From assembly GCA_947095535.1 (NCBI GenBank), contig OX352773.1, positions 261,911,590-261,975,589 on the forward strand: a stretch of 64,000 nucleotides of DNA, in the 5' to 3' direction. The translations under genes and the position numbers were made by a program. Origin of the DNA: Poecilobothrus nobilitatus. Lineage: Eukaryota > Arthropoda > Insecta > Diptera > Dolichopodidae. Below are positions 11,901 through 24,933 of this stretch, piece by piece; position 1 is the stretch's first letter; each line of letters starts with the position of its first letter. Below the pieces are notes generated by a model, which ran no database searches, was not told the DNA's origin, and saw only the letters and a program-made list of their open reading frames with translations.

Positions 11901-14039
11901 GATTTTTAAAGTTTAATAAATGATTATGCGAGCAGTAAAATATCTTGGGACAATTTGATGTTTCTCATAAGTTCACTATTGAGAAATTTATCAAACATAA
12001 CAGTTTCATAATTTCGTATAGAAATTTTCTTCAATTCATTTTCAAATTTTATTTTTATCATTTCATATTATTTTCAATTTTTTGGTTTTGTTTTCGTTTA
12101 CCATCCTCGATGTCAACTGGACTGATGATAAACACTTTAAAGAAAATCATTTGAATGGAACTAAATAATAAATTAGTGGGTTTAAAATTCATAGCAAAGA
12201 AATAAAAAAAAAAACACAATATGAAATGTGAGTATAAAAAGATAAAAAAAAATATACAATAAAAGAAAAAGAAAAGATAAATTCATTGATGAGTTTGAGT
12301 TTTTCTTTTGTACGGGTTGAGAAATTTATTTGCCAGGAAGTCAAAAATGATATTATCAGTGCGTTTAAAAAGAAAAAGGAGCCAAAGATGGAAAATATTA
12401 TTATTTATAGCAATTTCAAAAAAAAAAATATTAAAGTTTCCATCATTTGACACTTTTTGTAATTGTGAAGTAAAATCCAATTCAATCAGTCACACAAATA
12501 CGAATAACTAAAAGATCTGAATTAACTGGTATGTAAATGGTATTGAAATGTTGCGGAAAATTATTCGAAATATACAAATTTAGAGGGGCTGATAGGAGTT
12601 AATGATTTGTCATTTCAGATATAACGAATGAATAAAAAAAATAGAATAAAAATATTGCTAATGATGTGAAAGGAAGAAAAAAAAAATGTATATATATTTT
12701 TTTTAATATATTTGTCCCAGTCTGTATCTTTTTCTGTCTCTCTCTTACTTAATTGTTATCTCTTTGACAGAGAAATGCCTATTTATATATTGTTTAGGAC
12801 TGTCTGGATATTTTTCTTCATTTTATCATTATTATTATTTATTTTTGTATTTAATTAGATTTGAGTTCTTTGAAATTAGTTCGGTATTATAATGTGGTTA
12901 TAATGAAAAAGAAAGTAATAAAGAAAGAAAAAGAAAGAAAAAATGAATTTTTTTTTTTTTATAAATGATGAATATTTGAAGGTAATATTACAAATACATA
13001 TAAACAAATTTATATACGTATATAATACATATTTATTTTATACATAGTATGTTATATTAAATAAGTTGTAATGATTTTATTTGTGTTCTCTAATTTTATT
13101 CATTTTTTCTACATGTACAGATTTTTGTTAGTGTTTGAGATTTAATTGACAGTAAAAATGGTAAAAAGAAAAAAAAAATTGTTTTTGTACTTTTCACTTT
13201 ATTAGTTTGGTTCCAGACATGATTCTTTTCATTTTAAACAAAAAAGAAAAATGGTATAGAATTGGTTTGATTTTGTTATTGTTGTTTTAATAATTATACA
13301 ATTGTTTGTTTTTTTTTTTTATGATAAAAGTAATAAGATATGGTTAATTTTTAATAACCTTGGCCTTATTATGTGTAAAAACCATAATAATTTTGTGAAT
13401 TTTGTTTTGTATGATTAGATAATTAAATGGGTATTATTAATGTTTTGGATTATGTAATTTCATTTTTATGGTTGCTTTAATAAAAATATTCAGTAAATAT
13501 TATGTTTTTTTGTTTTCTAGATATTTTATATATAAAGGAATTAGTTTAAGTTTTATAGAAAGTTAACATTTCTGTAATGTACAATCTGTACTTTAAGGAA
13601 AGCTTTTAAAACATATCGGGAAGGTGAACTTCTTGGTAATCGAATTTAATCAATAATTAATTTAGAAATACTATATTCGTGATGTAGTTAAATTGCAGCT
13701 AGATGTTTGGATTTCCTGTACCGATTGTAACTCCAATCAGCTTTTCGTCTTCTCAGCTTCTCAACATCAATCAATAAAACACATATTTGCGCAACAGGTT
13801 CTAAAATGGAATTGGCATTTTGATTTTAGAAATTTGTTTAATAAACAATTCTTATCCATCCTGAATTCTATCTGGCTCTCTTTAATCTGTTTTAAAAATA
13901 TGTAGTAGAAAATAAATTTGTATTCCAAAAAATCAAAATTTGGATGCCTCCAATCAACTTCCTTCAGAGGATAGCTTCAACTTCCTGGTATTACGTATTT
14001 TAAATAGATGACTTAATTCATAATAGAAGACTTCATTCT
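8951..14039. other. No gene seen; long AT-rich spacer between two LINE remnants
   Basis: Overlapping opposite-strand frames near 12283-12511 are typical chance frames. A slightly less AT-rich patch at 13690-13905 gives a 70-codon frame, with no motif I recognise; it could be older LINE sequence upstream of the 14040 fragment. An ATTTATTT run lies at 11825-11842. Confidence 0.45.
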
Positions 14040-14152
14040 AAATATGAAAATTCGTTTTCGTGGCTCAAACATGGAAAATGTGGAACTATATTACATCTTC
14101 TCTAAAATTGGATATGATAATATTTTTAACCTAGAAAGGTTTAAGGAGAACG
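14040..14152 (+). pseudogene. Degenerate LINE C-terminal fragment
   Basis: In shifting frames the DNA reads Y-E-N-S-F-S-W-L-K-H-G-K, then M-W-N-Y-I-T-S-S-L-K, then F-N-L-E-R-F-K-E-N-V-stop. This is the order nSF..R...lWNyiPs...l..FK..., as in the C-terminus of the LINE at 30332. At least one frameshift separates the parts. It is short and decayed, so confidence is moderate. Confidence 0.45.
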
Positions 14153-15018
14153 TCTGAACTAAATAATTTTGTCAAATCTTGATATTCTTACGAGACTGAA
14201 ATTAAAAAAAATATGAATATTTATCGAGGTCTATAAGTTTTTCAGATGATTATAAGTGATTCAGATGAAAGTTTAAAAGACTACATCTATATTCTGACCT
14301 ATTAATAACTGCATAATAACTGCATATAATGACCTATTATAACTGCAATAATTAAAAATACTTTAAATACTAATAAACTTTTGCAAATAAAAAAGATTTT
14401 ATGGGACTGTAGTGAAGACTTTTCCAACCAATTAATTCGCCTATTTTCATTTTTTTCACAGTATTTGTTCTCAATGAACCATCATATCTTAAGTAGGGTG
14501 TTAAAAAGTCCTGTGCACAAAAAAAATTAAAAATTTTGATACAAAATGTTTGCGTCTAAAAGTTAGGTCAATGGAAGTCAATGGCTGAAGGCTGAAGTCA
14601 ATGAAATAACTTCTTAAATGCAAATTGCATATCATGATCTTCATATTATGCTTCATCAAAAATTATCAACAAGAACTGATTTCAAATTTTATATCTCAAA
14701 ATACGAAAGTTGATATGTATTTTGTATAGTTGCTTTTACTTTTTTAAATTCTCTTTGGAACATCAATTTTTCTTAAAATATATTTTTAGTAACATCTGTT
14801 GACAATCAACTTGACAATTTTTGAATATACATAAAATTATATGAAATTTTGAAGTTGAATTGGTTAACTGTTGTTAATATACGAGTCATTATTTTTATTT
14901 AAACCTATAAACACAAAATGACAGTTCGGTTGTAGAGGTTCATTGACAGCTCACCCTTGACGTTTTTACTAAGTGTTGACATGCAGAAAGAAATTTTAAT
15001 ATTTATGTGGAAAGTAAC
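14153..15018. other. No gene seen; AT-rich spacer
   Basis: GACCTATTA and ATAACTGCA words are repeated near 14296-14350. Nothing else stood out. Confidence 0.5.
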
Positions 15019-15021
15019 TTA

Positions 15022-15649
15022 AGGTGAAGACCCAATGTAGGCTTTGCTTACTTCGTTTGCTTTGCTTTGAAAAGCGAATAAACGAAGCAAAGTAATCAAA
15101 GTAATTTTAAATTCTAATGTACGCTTTTAAATTGCTTGACATTTGACATTTTAATTTTTTTATTATTGTTTATTTCGTTGTTTTAAATGGAAGATTTGTG
15201 AGATATTTGTGATATTTTGTACATCATATTTTTATTGTACGAAAACTACAAACTCTTTAAAAAAATAAAGAATCAGCAACAATTTTGGGTTCGGGACATA
15301 TATTTGGATCGCAAAATACATGGGCTTTATGAGAGTACATTTGTAGAATTAAAACTAGATCCTGCACAATTGAAAATTTACCAAATGTTTTCGAATTCAT
15401 TAATTCAATAATTCAAATATTTATTTAAAAACAAAATTTTCTGCGACGTTATAAATATTATTTTAAACGTCAAAGTAATAAAGTAAAGTGTCTAATTGAA
15501 AATTGGTCAATTTTGAACTTTTCTTATTTTGTTTCGCTTTGATTACTTTGTCATTGGGCGTTGCTACATAAGATTCAATGTAATTTATTTTAACTGTCAA
15601 AGTGTGTCAAGCAAGCGAAGTAAGGCAAGCGTACATTAGGCCTTCACCT
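15022..15649 (+). mobile_element. PIF/Harbinger-like non-autonomous element with TTA target-site duplication
   Basis: The left end AGGTGAAGACCCAATGTAGG and the reverse complement of the right end, AGGTGAAGGCCTAATGTACG, form imperfect terminal inverted repeats that continue for about 40 bp. TTA lies on both sides (15019-15021 and 15650-15652), the 3-bp duplication typical of PIF/Harbinger. The interior keeps a piece of transposase-like coding sequence (15217-15411). Second, inner terminus-like words (CTAATGTACGCTTTTAAATT near 15114; GTCATTGGGCGTTG near 15550) suggest doubled ends. Total length is 628 bp. Confidence 0.75.
15217..15411 (+). pseudogene. Remnant of a Harbinger (HARBI1-like) transposase N-terminus
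   Basis: This 64-codon frame contains Q-Q-Q-F-W-V-R-D-I-Y-L-D-R-K-I-H-G and then E-L-K-L-D-P, followed by a Y-Q-M-F piece. Insect HARBI1-like transposases near their N-terminus commonly carry R-R-x-W-V-R-P-x-x-x-x-R-x-x-x-G, an E-L/D-P stretch, and then F-x-x-Y-F-R-M-S. The downstream nuclease domain with the DDE residues is absent. It lies fully within the TIR-bounded element at 15022-15649. Start and end of the original exon are unknown. Confidence 0.6.
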
Positions 15650-15652
15650 TTA

Positions 15653-17529
15653 ATGTCGCTTCAAATGATTTGTTAGAGTTGCCATTAATTGATTATTTTG
15701 AATTTTAATGGTTGGCTTTCGCACTAAAATTTCTAATTTCTTCCTGGACAGTTGATAGTTTAAAAATGTAAAAACCTACATTTACACAAAAAAAAAAAAA
15801 AAGGTTTAAAATAATTTATTATTTAATAATAAATTTCAAAAATTATAATTTTTTTCTTAACACAACCAATCAAAAAAAAAAAAAATTAAATTGCAGTTTT
15901 TGTATTATTTTAACTCATATGTATGTATGTACATGCCTTTTTTTTATAATAGAAATATTTTTATTTATAATTGTCTAGCATCAATTCTAACATATATATA
16001 TATATATATATATAAGTTGTCTTTTTGATTTTATTTTTATTCGTTATTAAAATTAAATTTAAATTGATTTCACCTTGTCTTTTATACCATAAAAAATTCA
16101 TTGTTAAAAAATTTCAATAGAAAATAAAGGTCACTTAACCCATTTTTTAATGCAAAAAAAAAAAATGTAAAAATAAAAATTATGAAGGAGGACAGTAGCT
16201 AGTAATATAAATTTATATTATATGTATGTATATGTATGTTTCTTGTTGTATAAAATTACAACCATTTTTGATTCGTATAAAAAATATATAAATTAAATTC
16301 AATTCGAATTTTGTTCGGAATTAGGTACTATACGAACTTTAAAAATAAAAATAATATGAAAAAAATAAAACGAATAATTTTTAAAAATAAAAGAATTTCC
16401 ATTCTATTGAGCGGAAAACTTTCTTTAAAAATGCGTGTCTTAACAACAAAAAAAAAAATGTGCATATGTATACTATTTATGTACATACATATTTTATATG
16501 TAAATATAAACATTTTTTTTTCTCTCTATTAGTATCATATTATTAACAAATTTTAGGAATTTTTCAATTTTATTCATTTTTATTTTTTATATTTTTTATT
16601 TTTCCTTTTTTTTATTTTTTTTTTTTTTTGTTTAAGTTCAAAGAACGACTATTTTATATTTTACCACTTTTAAGATATCACACTCTTAAAAAAATGTTTA
16701 AAAAAAAACAAAAAACAGCAGAATAAAATCTTTAGAAGTCTGCCATGTTATGCAAGAATAAAAAGTGGGAGTTGAAATAAAATGAATAAAAAAGGATTCA
16801 GAAACAAAAAACAAAAAAAAATCTAGATATTAAAGTAAGAAAAAAAAAAAAAAAGCCATCTAAAGCAAAAAAAAAAAAACATTTTAAAAATAAGTGAAAA
16901 TTGAAAGAAACATGTAACCATGTACATATATACATATGTACATAGTTTTATTTTTTATAATAAATACATAAAGATGTAATAAATTATAGATGTTTATTAA
17001 CAAATATATGTCAAAATTATATACCTATATATTTTGGTATATATATTCATATTACAAATAATAAAAATTTTCATCAGTCAATTTTTGATAGAGTTCAATG
17101 TCAGGAATATTCGGTTTCTTGCTTTTTTTTTTTTTTTGCCTTTACTATATTTAAATCAATTTGGACAGTTCTTTAAAATTGAACTAATTGAAATGAATAA
17201 AATTTTGTAGTTTTTAAAATAAATAATTTAATGGAATAATAAAAAGATATTAAAAATTTTAACAATAAATTTACTATCTTTTAAATTTTTTAATGATAGA
17301 CTTTTAAAGAAATGTAAATGTGTTAAAAGTGTCCAATGTTTAAATATTAAATTTTAAGTTTTAAAGAATTATTTCCAAGACTTGAGTATTTGCTTAAACA
17401 TTTAATGTATCAACTGAGAGAGGGTAGTAACAGGTGAGTAACAGGTGAGAGGTGAGTTCATATCTTGCATCAGTCACAATGCATTTTTAATAAGAATGAA
17501 AACTATTGAAAAACGTAATTTTAGGCTAC
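15653..17529. other. No gene seen; homopolymer-rich spacer
   Basis: Many A runs of 9 or more (15788, 15876, 16150, 16848 and others) and short palindromic TACATATGTACAT words near 16921-16945. The frames at 16311-16532 on both strands are chance. Confidence 0.5.
15991..16015. repeat. (AT)n microsatellite
   Basis: Uninterrupted AT dinucleotides, about 12 units. Confidence 0.9.
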
Positions 17530-17815
17530 AAAATTATGGTTGGGATCAAATATTGTATAAGAAGAACATAAACATATTTATTGTAAATAATCATCCCAAC
17601 ATTCAATAACTTCCTACATTTCCCAATTTCCTTTATTCCTATTTTTCCAATCCTCAAACCAAACAGTATATTGTAGCATAGATTCTAATCTAATGTTTTG
17701 TGTAAAAGAGATGTGACATTGTTGGTTAAAATCCAACACTATACCAAAAAGAATTCGCGCGTTGATCTGATTGGTGCCTTTCGAGATTCTCACCTACCCG
17801 CGCAAAAAAAAAAAA
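17530..17815 (+). mobile_element. LINE 3' end with poly-A tail
   Basis: The coding tail reads Y-K-K-N-I-N-I-F-I-V-N-N-H-P-N-I-Q-stop at about 17558-17611. It is followed by a pyrimidine-rich 3' UTR (TTCCCAATTTCCTTTATTCC, CAATCCTCAAACCAAACAGT, TTGGTTAAAATCCAACACT) and an A run at 17804-17815. The same order is found at 30490-30757, so the two are copies of one family. It is strongly 5'-truncated, as is usual for LINE insertions. Confidence 0.7.
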
Positions 17816-17869
17816 GGTAATTTTGATTAAAACATTAATAAAATAAATTTAAAATAAATTTTAAGTTAT

Positions 17870-18549
17870 GTAAAACCAAAGGTTTTTAAAGACACACATT
17901 TTCAAAAAGATAATAAAAACATATACGTTCAAGATATACGTTCTACAATTTTATTAAAATATTAGACTTTTAATTTTTATATCCTATTCATGACCAATCA
18001 GCATAGATGTCTAAGTAATAAGTGTGTAATTTTTGGCTCTCAAAAACTATTAAATGGGTGGAAATACAAATATTTTTTCTGAGGTAACTTATTGCTAATT
18101 TTTAAAGATTTTCCTTTTCTCAAAGAATAAGGATTTGACTAGAAGAGTTCTGGGAAACTCTGGGAGGAACCAATATTTTGCATAATTATTGTTTTACATA
18201 ACGGTACATTCAAAAATCAAATTGCAAAAACAATTAGAAATCTTAAAAAATTATTGACGTTTCATATTTTAAGATTGAAAAAATAAAATTACTAAGCAGA
18301 ACTTGACTTATAAAGTATTGACAACAGGGCTTTTTCCCACTTTGAGATGCAGTAAATTCGCAATGAGTGGTGCTATAATATCAAAAAGTTATTCCATACA
18401 ATTAATTTTTTAATAAGATCTGTCCATGGTTCAAACTTAATTGCTAAATCTAAAACAATGTAGTAGTTTTAAAAACAAAGGCATACATAGTTAGCCTAAT
18501 TAACAAATTTTTCAATTTTTTTTTTTTTTTTTGAAAAATGTGCTAAAAA
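17870..18549 (-). repeat. Family A, old degenerate copy
   Basis: The left part (GTAAAACCAAAGGTTTTTAAAGACACACATTTTC) aligns with GTAAACCAACGGTTTTTAAAAGCGCACATTTCC of intact copies. The right end keeps CTGTCCATGGTTCAAA and GAAAAATGTGCTAAAAAA. The middle keeps CAGGGCTTTTTCCCACTTTGAG and the ACATAACGGTA word. It is heavily diverged and partly deleted. Confidence 0.6.
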
Positions 18550-19124
18550 AATATGCTAATATGCTACTTTTCAGAAACCGATTTTTAGTTCATTATAACA
18601 AAAACGAAATTATTATCACTTTTTTTCGTTTTTTAATTACAAAATTAATTTACTATTCAAAACTTCACATGGTAATTGGTAACTCTTTATTACAGAAAAT
18701 AAATATTCTAATATATTACAAGGACAATATTATAAACGAGTTCAAATTTTTCGAATAAAATTCATCTAAAAAAAAAAAAATTTCCATTCTCATTCTAAGA
18801 TTTATTAAAATTTTTGTATTGTGAAGAAGTTCATATCATCAGAATAGAAATTTTTCATTTTAACATTAAAATAAAGAAAAGGTTTACCTTAAAAGAAAGA
18901 TTTTACAGATTTAATAGATTAAATTTTACTGATTTAATATATAAGTTCTGAGAGTTATTAAAGTATTGAAAAATTAAAGGATGTAAATTTCAAACACACA
19001 TATACCTACTAACAGCTCATGAATTACATATAATTTAGAAAACAAACCCAATTTTTATACCGAAAATTTTTCAAAATGTTTCCTTTCCTTTAAACACTTT
19101 CATTTTCTTTTAAAATTTTTTTAA

Positions 19125-19918
19125 AAAATTAGCTTAATCTTTTGACTCTTCTTCTTCGGATGTTAAACATCCGTCCGTCTGTCCGTCCATTATGCCGACT
19201 ATTTATAAAACTGCTACAACTTTTAAAGAATGTAATAAAGAATGTATCTATAGATATATAAATAGACCTTATATAAAAGAAATAGAATTAAAACAGCTTT
19301 TTTAATATACGCAACTCTATATTGTGGAGCTACAGTTTTCTGTTGTTGGAAAAAGCCCTCAAATTCCATTGAATATTTTTTCATCATATAAAACGTCAAA
19401 TAACAAAAGGTTTCTTAAGTTTTCTAAATCAAATCAAAAGTATATAGGTACTACATATAGTATAATTATGTTTGTAATTCGACATTTTAAGTTATCGTTA
19501 TATGAAATCAATTTGTTCACAATTTTTGATCTTTTCTTTCTCTTAAACACTTAAAGTTGGAAACTGGAAAGTTTGAGAGGGATAAGATCTTTAAGAATGA
19601 TTAGTTCAGAAAAAATGATTGTATCCCAACCCTATTTAAGATGTATATGGGGTTAAAAATTTATAATTTCCTTATTTGAGGTATCTGGAACTTGGACATC
19701 CGCGCAACTTTAAAATTTACTAATAAATATTGATGATCTTTCATAGTAATGTACTTGTAGGGTTTTTTAATTTTTTACGATTTTTTTTTACATAAAAAAA
19801 AAAAAAAAAAAAAAAAACATTTTCGATTGAAAGTAGTCCTATTCTAATCTGTTTTTATGCTCTATGTAAAAATGTACACCTTTAAAAACCTATGGGTTTT
19901 TTTTTATACTGACTTGTT
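19125..19918 (+). repeat. Family A, old degenerate copy
   Basis: Contains CATCCGTCCGTCTGTCCGTCC at 19169-19189, TTTATAAAACTGCTACAAC, GGAGCTACAGTTT and AAAGCCCTCAAA, and ends with TTTAAAAACCTATGGGTTTTT (compare TTTTAAAAACCGTTGGTTT in intact copies). A minisatellite-like A run at about 19793-19817 interrupts it. The open frame at 19324-19554 is inside it and is not a gene. Confidence 0.6.
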
Positions 19919-21556
19919 TTATGTTCCTTTTGGGGAGAAAATTTCATAGAAGTGTTTCAGTGTGAAATTTTGATGTTTTTATTTTCTATTATTAAATATT
20001 TTTTACGAATCGTCTGATTGATCATTTAATTAAATAAATACAATTCAATGATTTTTTGCGTTTCATTTGACTCCAAATAAAAATTCATTATATGAACTTT
20101 TGGTTGTTTTTTTTTTTTTTTGGAATTATATATAAGAAATGAAAAATAATGTGTCGTTTTTTGTTGAAGAAGAGGAAATGATTCTGGAGAGAGGGATGAT
20201 TGTGGAAAGGAATATAAAAAGGATACAAAATATAATATGAAAACATAACATAATATAGAAGAAATTGATTTATGTAATAAGATTGTTTTAATAAGATTAT
20301 TAGATTAAAAAAATAAAAAAGTCTTATGTTGAAAAAGGATATCCAAAAAGTATAGACAAAAGAATTTCTTTATAAATATATTATAAGTTTTGTGGTAGGG
20401 TATTAAACTAAAATAAAACAGTACATATTTTCTGTTCTAATTAAATACTACGAAAAATTATTTAAAAAAAAAAAAAAATTTTTTATTTTATTTAAATTTC
20501 CTATAGATAATTTCATATAATGTAGGAGTCTATATAATTATTTCTTTACAATTATATTAAATATTCGTATGAAATTTATAAAGTTCGCAATATTTGGTGT
20601 TATAAATATCTGAAATTATTGGTAATTTTAAATTAAAATCATGTAAAAGAATAGATAATAACCTTGATGATAAAATTAAATGCTGTTTGAGATATTATAA
20701 GATTTTGAGTTGATGTATAAGGAGGATATGTCTGCAACACCTACCATATTGATATTGTTGATGCTTAGATGAAAATGTAATGATATTTAATTTTTGGAAA
20801 TTACAATATAGAGTAGAAAGAATTATAGTATTGTAAAAAGTAGCAAAGAGATCTGACATTATTTAGTTATTTTCCGTTTTTATTTATCCTAAAATTTTAG
20901 ATATTGACCGATTACTGAGCATATTACTGAGCTTACTAAAAAATCATATTTAAGTTTTTAATTAATATTTTCATTCTATCAATTATGACTTGCCGATTCT
21001 TTCATTTATATGATAGTCACCGTCCAGCTCTTATTAATGATATTTTTCTATTTTTATTGATTGATTTTTTCTTTTTGTTTTTACTTTTAATGAAAATTAC
21101 AGATATTTATTAATTTTTCGTTGGGCAAAAAAATTCTAAATTACTATTTGGATAATTCACTTGTCAAATGTATGTAGGATGTCAATATTTGACTCCACTA
21201 CTATAATTATTATACGACAACATGAAACGTACGATAATTATATTATAGAATAATTGAAATCATGAAGAAATAAGAAGAAAATCATTCTGCATTAAGACGT
21301 CGAAGAATATAAAGATGAAATTAGAAAGTACTAAAAATTATATGGTTTTCATTATAATCCCACATGTCCTTGAACATTGTTTTAATTGGCATTGATATAA
21401 TTTCTTACTTAAATCTGTTTCAATGTTTTTTTACCTTCAGTTAAAAAAAATTTATAAATTAAGTTGATATTTTTCGTTACTTTTACTGTAAAATATAAAA
21501 AGAAATTTTAGACTAATATTAAATTAATTTTTTTAATAATAATTGTCTACGAAGAT

Positions 21557-22290
21557 TTTTCAGAAAAAATTTGAAACATTTTCTTATTAGTTTAACTCTG
21601 ATGTGTATTCATCCGTTCATTATACCTCTGTTTAGAAAACTTCTATACGGTTTAGCCATGCAATTTCAACCATGCGTAGGTCTAAAAAATTAATATTGTA
21701 GAACAACTTGTTTTTATATAGCTCGACTTATTACGGAGTTGCAACCTATTAAAGTTTGTAGGTAACATTATTTTAAAATGTGTATATATCAGATTTTGTT
21801 TAATGTATTTTCAATCTAAAAACATCAAATGACAACTTCATATCTGCGAAAGTTTTTAGATAAAATCTTAAAATTCCGACAATAAAGATCTGCCAGAATT
21901 AGCATACATCATTGATCTGTCAGAATTAGATACCTAAGAAAAAACTTTTGTATTTCCCTCTGTTTAACATCTATTATATATCTATATCTACTATATGGGT
22001 CAACAATTGAAAATTAGCTATTTGTAGACATTAACAACTTAAGATACCTCTTTTTTTTAAAGCACAAATTAACGCTTTTACATTATAATTTTACATGTGT
22101 TAATCGTTTTTCTTAATTATAAAATGTTTCCTTAAAATTGAAAAAAAAATATCTTTTGACTTTTCACAATTTTTCTATAAAATTCTAAGAAAAATTACTA
22201 CTGATTGTGATTCAGGTCAGAATATTGTAAACTGTTTATGGAAAATGTGCGCTATTAAAAACCTATGGGTTTTTAATTCTGTTTTGTTTA
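21557..22290 (+). repeat. Family A, old degenerate copy
   Basis: Begins CAGAAAAAATTTGAAACATTTTCTTATTAGTTTAACTCTG, then GTTTAGAAAACTTCTATACGG and GGAGTTGCAACC, and closes with TATTAAAAACCTATGGGTTTTT. The word order follows the intact plus-oriented copy. The TCCG run has decayed to CATCCGTTCATT. Confidence 0.6.
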
Positions 22291-23343
22291 AATTTACTTT
22301 GATCTAAAAGATTAAATTGTATATTATCCTGGTCATAAATAACTATAAATAGACACGTGGTCACAAATAACTGCAAATTTAAATAAGAAGTTGTGGTAAT
22401 AATAGAAAGCATAAAAGATGAACATGAATACTAATAAAAAAACCTCAAAATATAATTTATTTATATAATTTAATTTATTAGTTGTATTATAGTCACTAAA
22501 GTGTAAATATCTAATAAAACAATTTATGAATTAAGCATTATAATTATATCAGATTAAAATAGTCTTTTGTCTTCTCTTTACAAGATTGTAAAAATAATTT
22601 TTAATATGCACAGGTATTTTTTAGAAAATTGTAAGAACAAAAACTGTTTTGCTTTAAAAGATTTTATTTTAAATTAATAAGATATCTTTTAATACATTTT
22701 AATTGTTTATTTTCCTATTGGAAATTATAATCTATATTTCTAGGATTCTGTAATTTTTTCTTTTTATATTAATTTAAATTTATAATAATATTATTGTTCA
22801 ATCTACAACACAATTTTATATATTAATATTAAATTAATTAAGTAAATTTTTAATATTAAGAATTATCTGTTGAAGATTATATAAACATTTTCCATTAAAA
22901 TTTTCTTTTCTTTCAAAGACAAATTCTATATTCCTCTCTGTTATATAGAATATTTCAATAAGATATGTTTTAATTTTAAGTATATTAATATGCTTTTTGG
23001 GTGTACTTCCGTTTAACTCCCGTGCCTGACTTTTTTCCAACCTTACACTATGATACTTTGGCTCATTTTATGAATTTTGCTCTATGGTTCAGTTGGCTTA
23101 AACGTCATTAAAAGGCTTTAAAGATTTCAATAATAAGTTCACATACATACAAATTTTTTATAAAGTAAAAGAGGTTCTTAAGTTTTAATCACACCAAAAG
23201 AAAGATCTAAAAATTGTCTTTGCGATCATATATATTTTTTTCGGATCTATAGACTGGTTTAGCTACAGGGTCGCATAAAGAAATAAATATTTAAACAAAA
23301 CTTACTTTATTTTTAATTACAAAAAAATTAATTACGGTCTTAC

Positions 23344-23402
23344 GGTCTCAACTATTTTATTAGCTTTGAACCAAAATGGTCTCAACTATTTTATTAGCTT
23401 TA
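23344..23402 (+). repeat. Short tandem duplication (period 34)
   Basis: GGTCTCAACTATTTTATTAG followed by CTTT occurs at 23344 and 23378. Confidence 0.8.
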
Positions 23403-23836
23403 ACGATTCTCGAGTTATAATAAATTTAATGAAGTGGCTAACTAAAAAATTAAAATATCCTTATAATAAGGATTAATTTTCAAAGTTTTATGTGCATTTT
23501 CTTGAAATATGCATACAATATATAATACAAACAAAAACCGACAACAGTAAACATTTTTAAATGTATATATATTAATTCAAAATATTTAGGCTTCGTCACT
23601 TTTATTTTTATAAAATTTTAAAAATCTTCTTTTTGAAGTTGAGGTTTCCTTTATTAAGTTGAGTTAAATACAACGTTATATTTAAAGTTATAATTTATGA
23701 ATTTATTGTGTAAATTTTGCTTCAATTCCTCGAGTCTGTACTTTTCATTTTGGTCATTTCTTTGATAGTGTTGCTTTAAAGTGTTGATAGTATTGCTTCT
23801 TTTCATTCAGTTTAAATCCATAAATTTAGTATAGGC

Positions 23837-24290
23837 ATTTACTGTTATGTGAAAACTTTGTTTTGTAAAAACTAAAATAAACTTAGAAATTTTAAAAAAG
23901 ATCTTTCAGATTTAGAATAAGTTACCCTAGAATTTTTTTTTTGTTCACTATTTAGGAGCTATTACGGCTCAAAAATTGAAAATTTGCTATTTTTAAACAC
24001 ACCAGACTTAGGCACCTGTTTACGTTTCTTCAAAGTAAAAGTAAAAATTATAATTTTACATAATATGTTGATGATTTTCTTAATTATATAGGGTTTCCTT
24101 AAATTTGAAGAAGGTGTCTCTTAATTTTTCACAATTTTTTCGAACATACAAAAATATACGAATAAGAAAATATAGGTACAAGTTTTGATGCAAGTCATTA
24201 TATTCTAAACTAATTTGATTGTCTTTTGGAAATTGTGAGCCTTTGAAAAAATCTTTGATTTTAATTCGGCCTTCTTTACTTTAAGAGTGT
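23837..24290 (+). repeat. Family A, fragment
   Basis: Starts at ACTGTTATGTGAAAACTTTG and keeps GGAGCTATTACGGCTCAAAAATTG, AAATTTGCTATTTTTAAACAC and ACTTAGGCACCTG in the order seen in intact copies. The left half, including the TCCG run, is missing. Confidence 0.6.
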
Positions 24291-24933
24291 AAATAATTTT
24301 GAAAAATGTAAAGCATATTTTCAACAAAAACGTTAAGATTATCTTAAACATTAAAATTGTTGAATCCAGTGTAATTAAAAATTTGAAATTAAATTTTTAA
24401 AATACTTCTGATAAGATTCCAGTGAAAAAATTGTATTTTTATTGGTTTTTATCACTATTTTTGATTGGTTTTTATCTAGTAATTAAAACTTTTGTTCAAT
24501 AAATCAATTAATATACGTATCTTAAAACATCATTTAAGTGTTAACTTTTTTTCAGAATTAATAAAGGACATTACTTCCAGATGCTCTGCTTGAAATTTTA
24601 AAAAAATTGATAAAAAAAGCAATAACATAATATTGAAATTTAATAATTTTATTGTTCTTGAAATTTAAAATAGTTCTTTGGTCCCAAATACTTTAGCATG
24701 CAATTTAATTAATAAATTATTATCTGAGGTATGCTTTCATTTAAAATTAATTTTATATTCTATGAAATCAAGAGGATTTATTATATTTGTTTTTATTTTT
24801 ATTTATATACATTTTCTTTTTATATTTCTCTAATTCAATAATAAAGTTAAAACTAGTAATACTATTAACATAAGTAAGCATTCAATTAGATTAATACTGT
24901 ATGTAGTTAATATAAAATAGTTGCAAGAAAATA

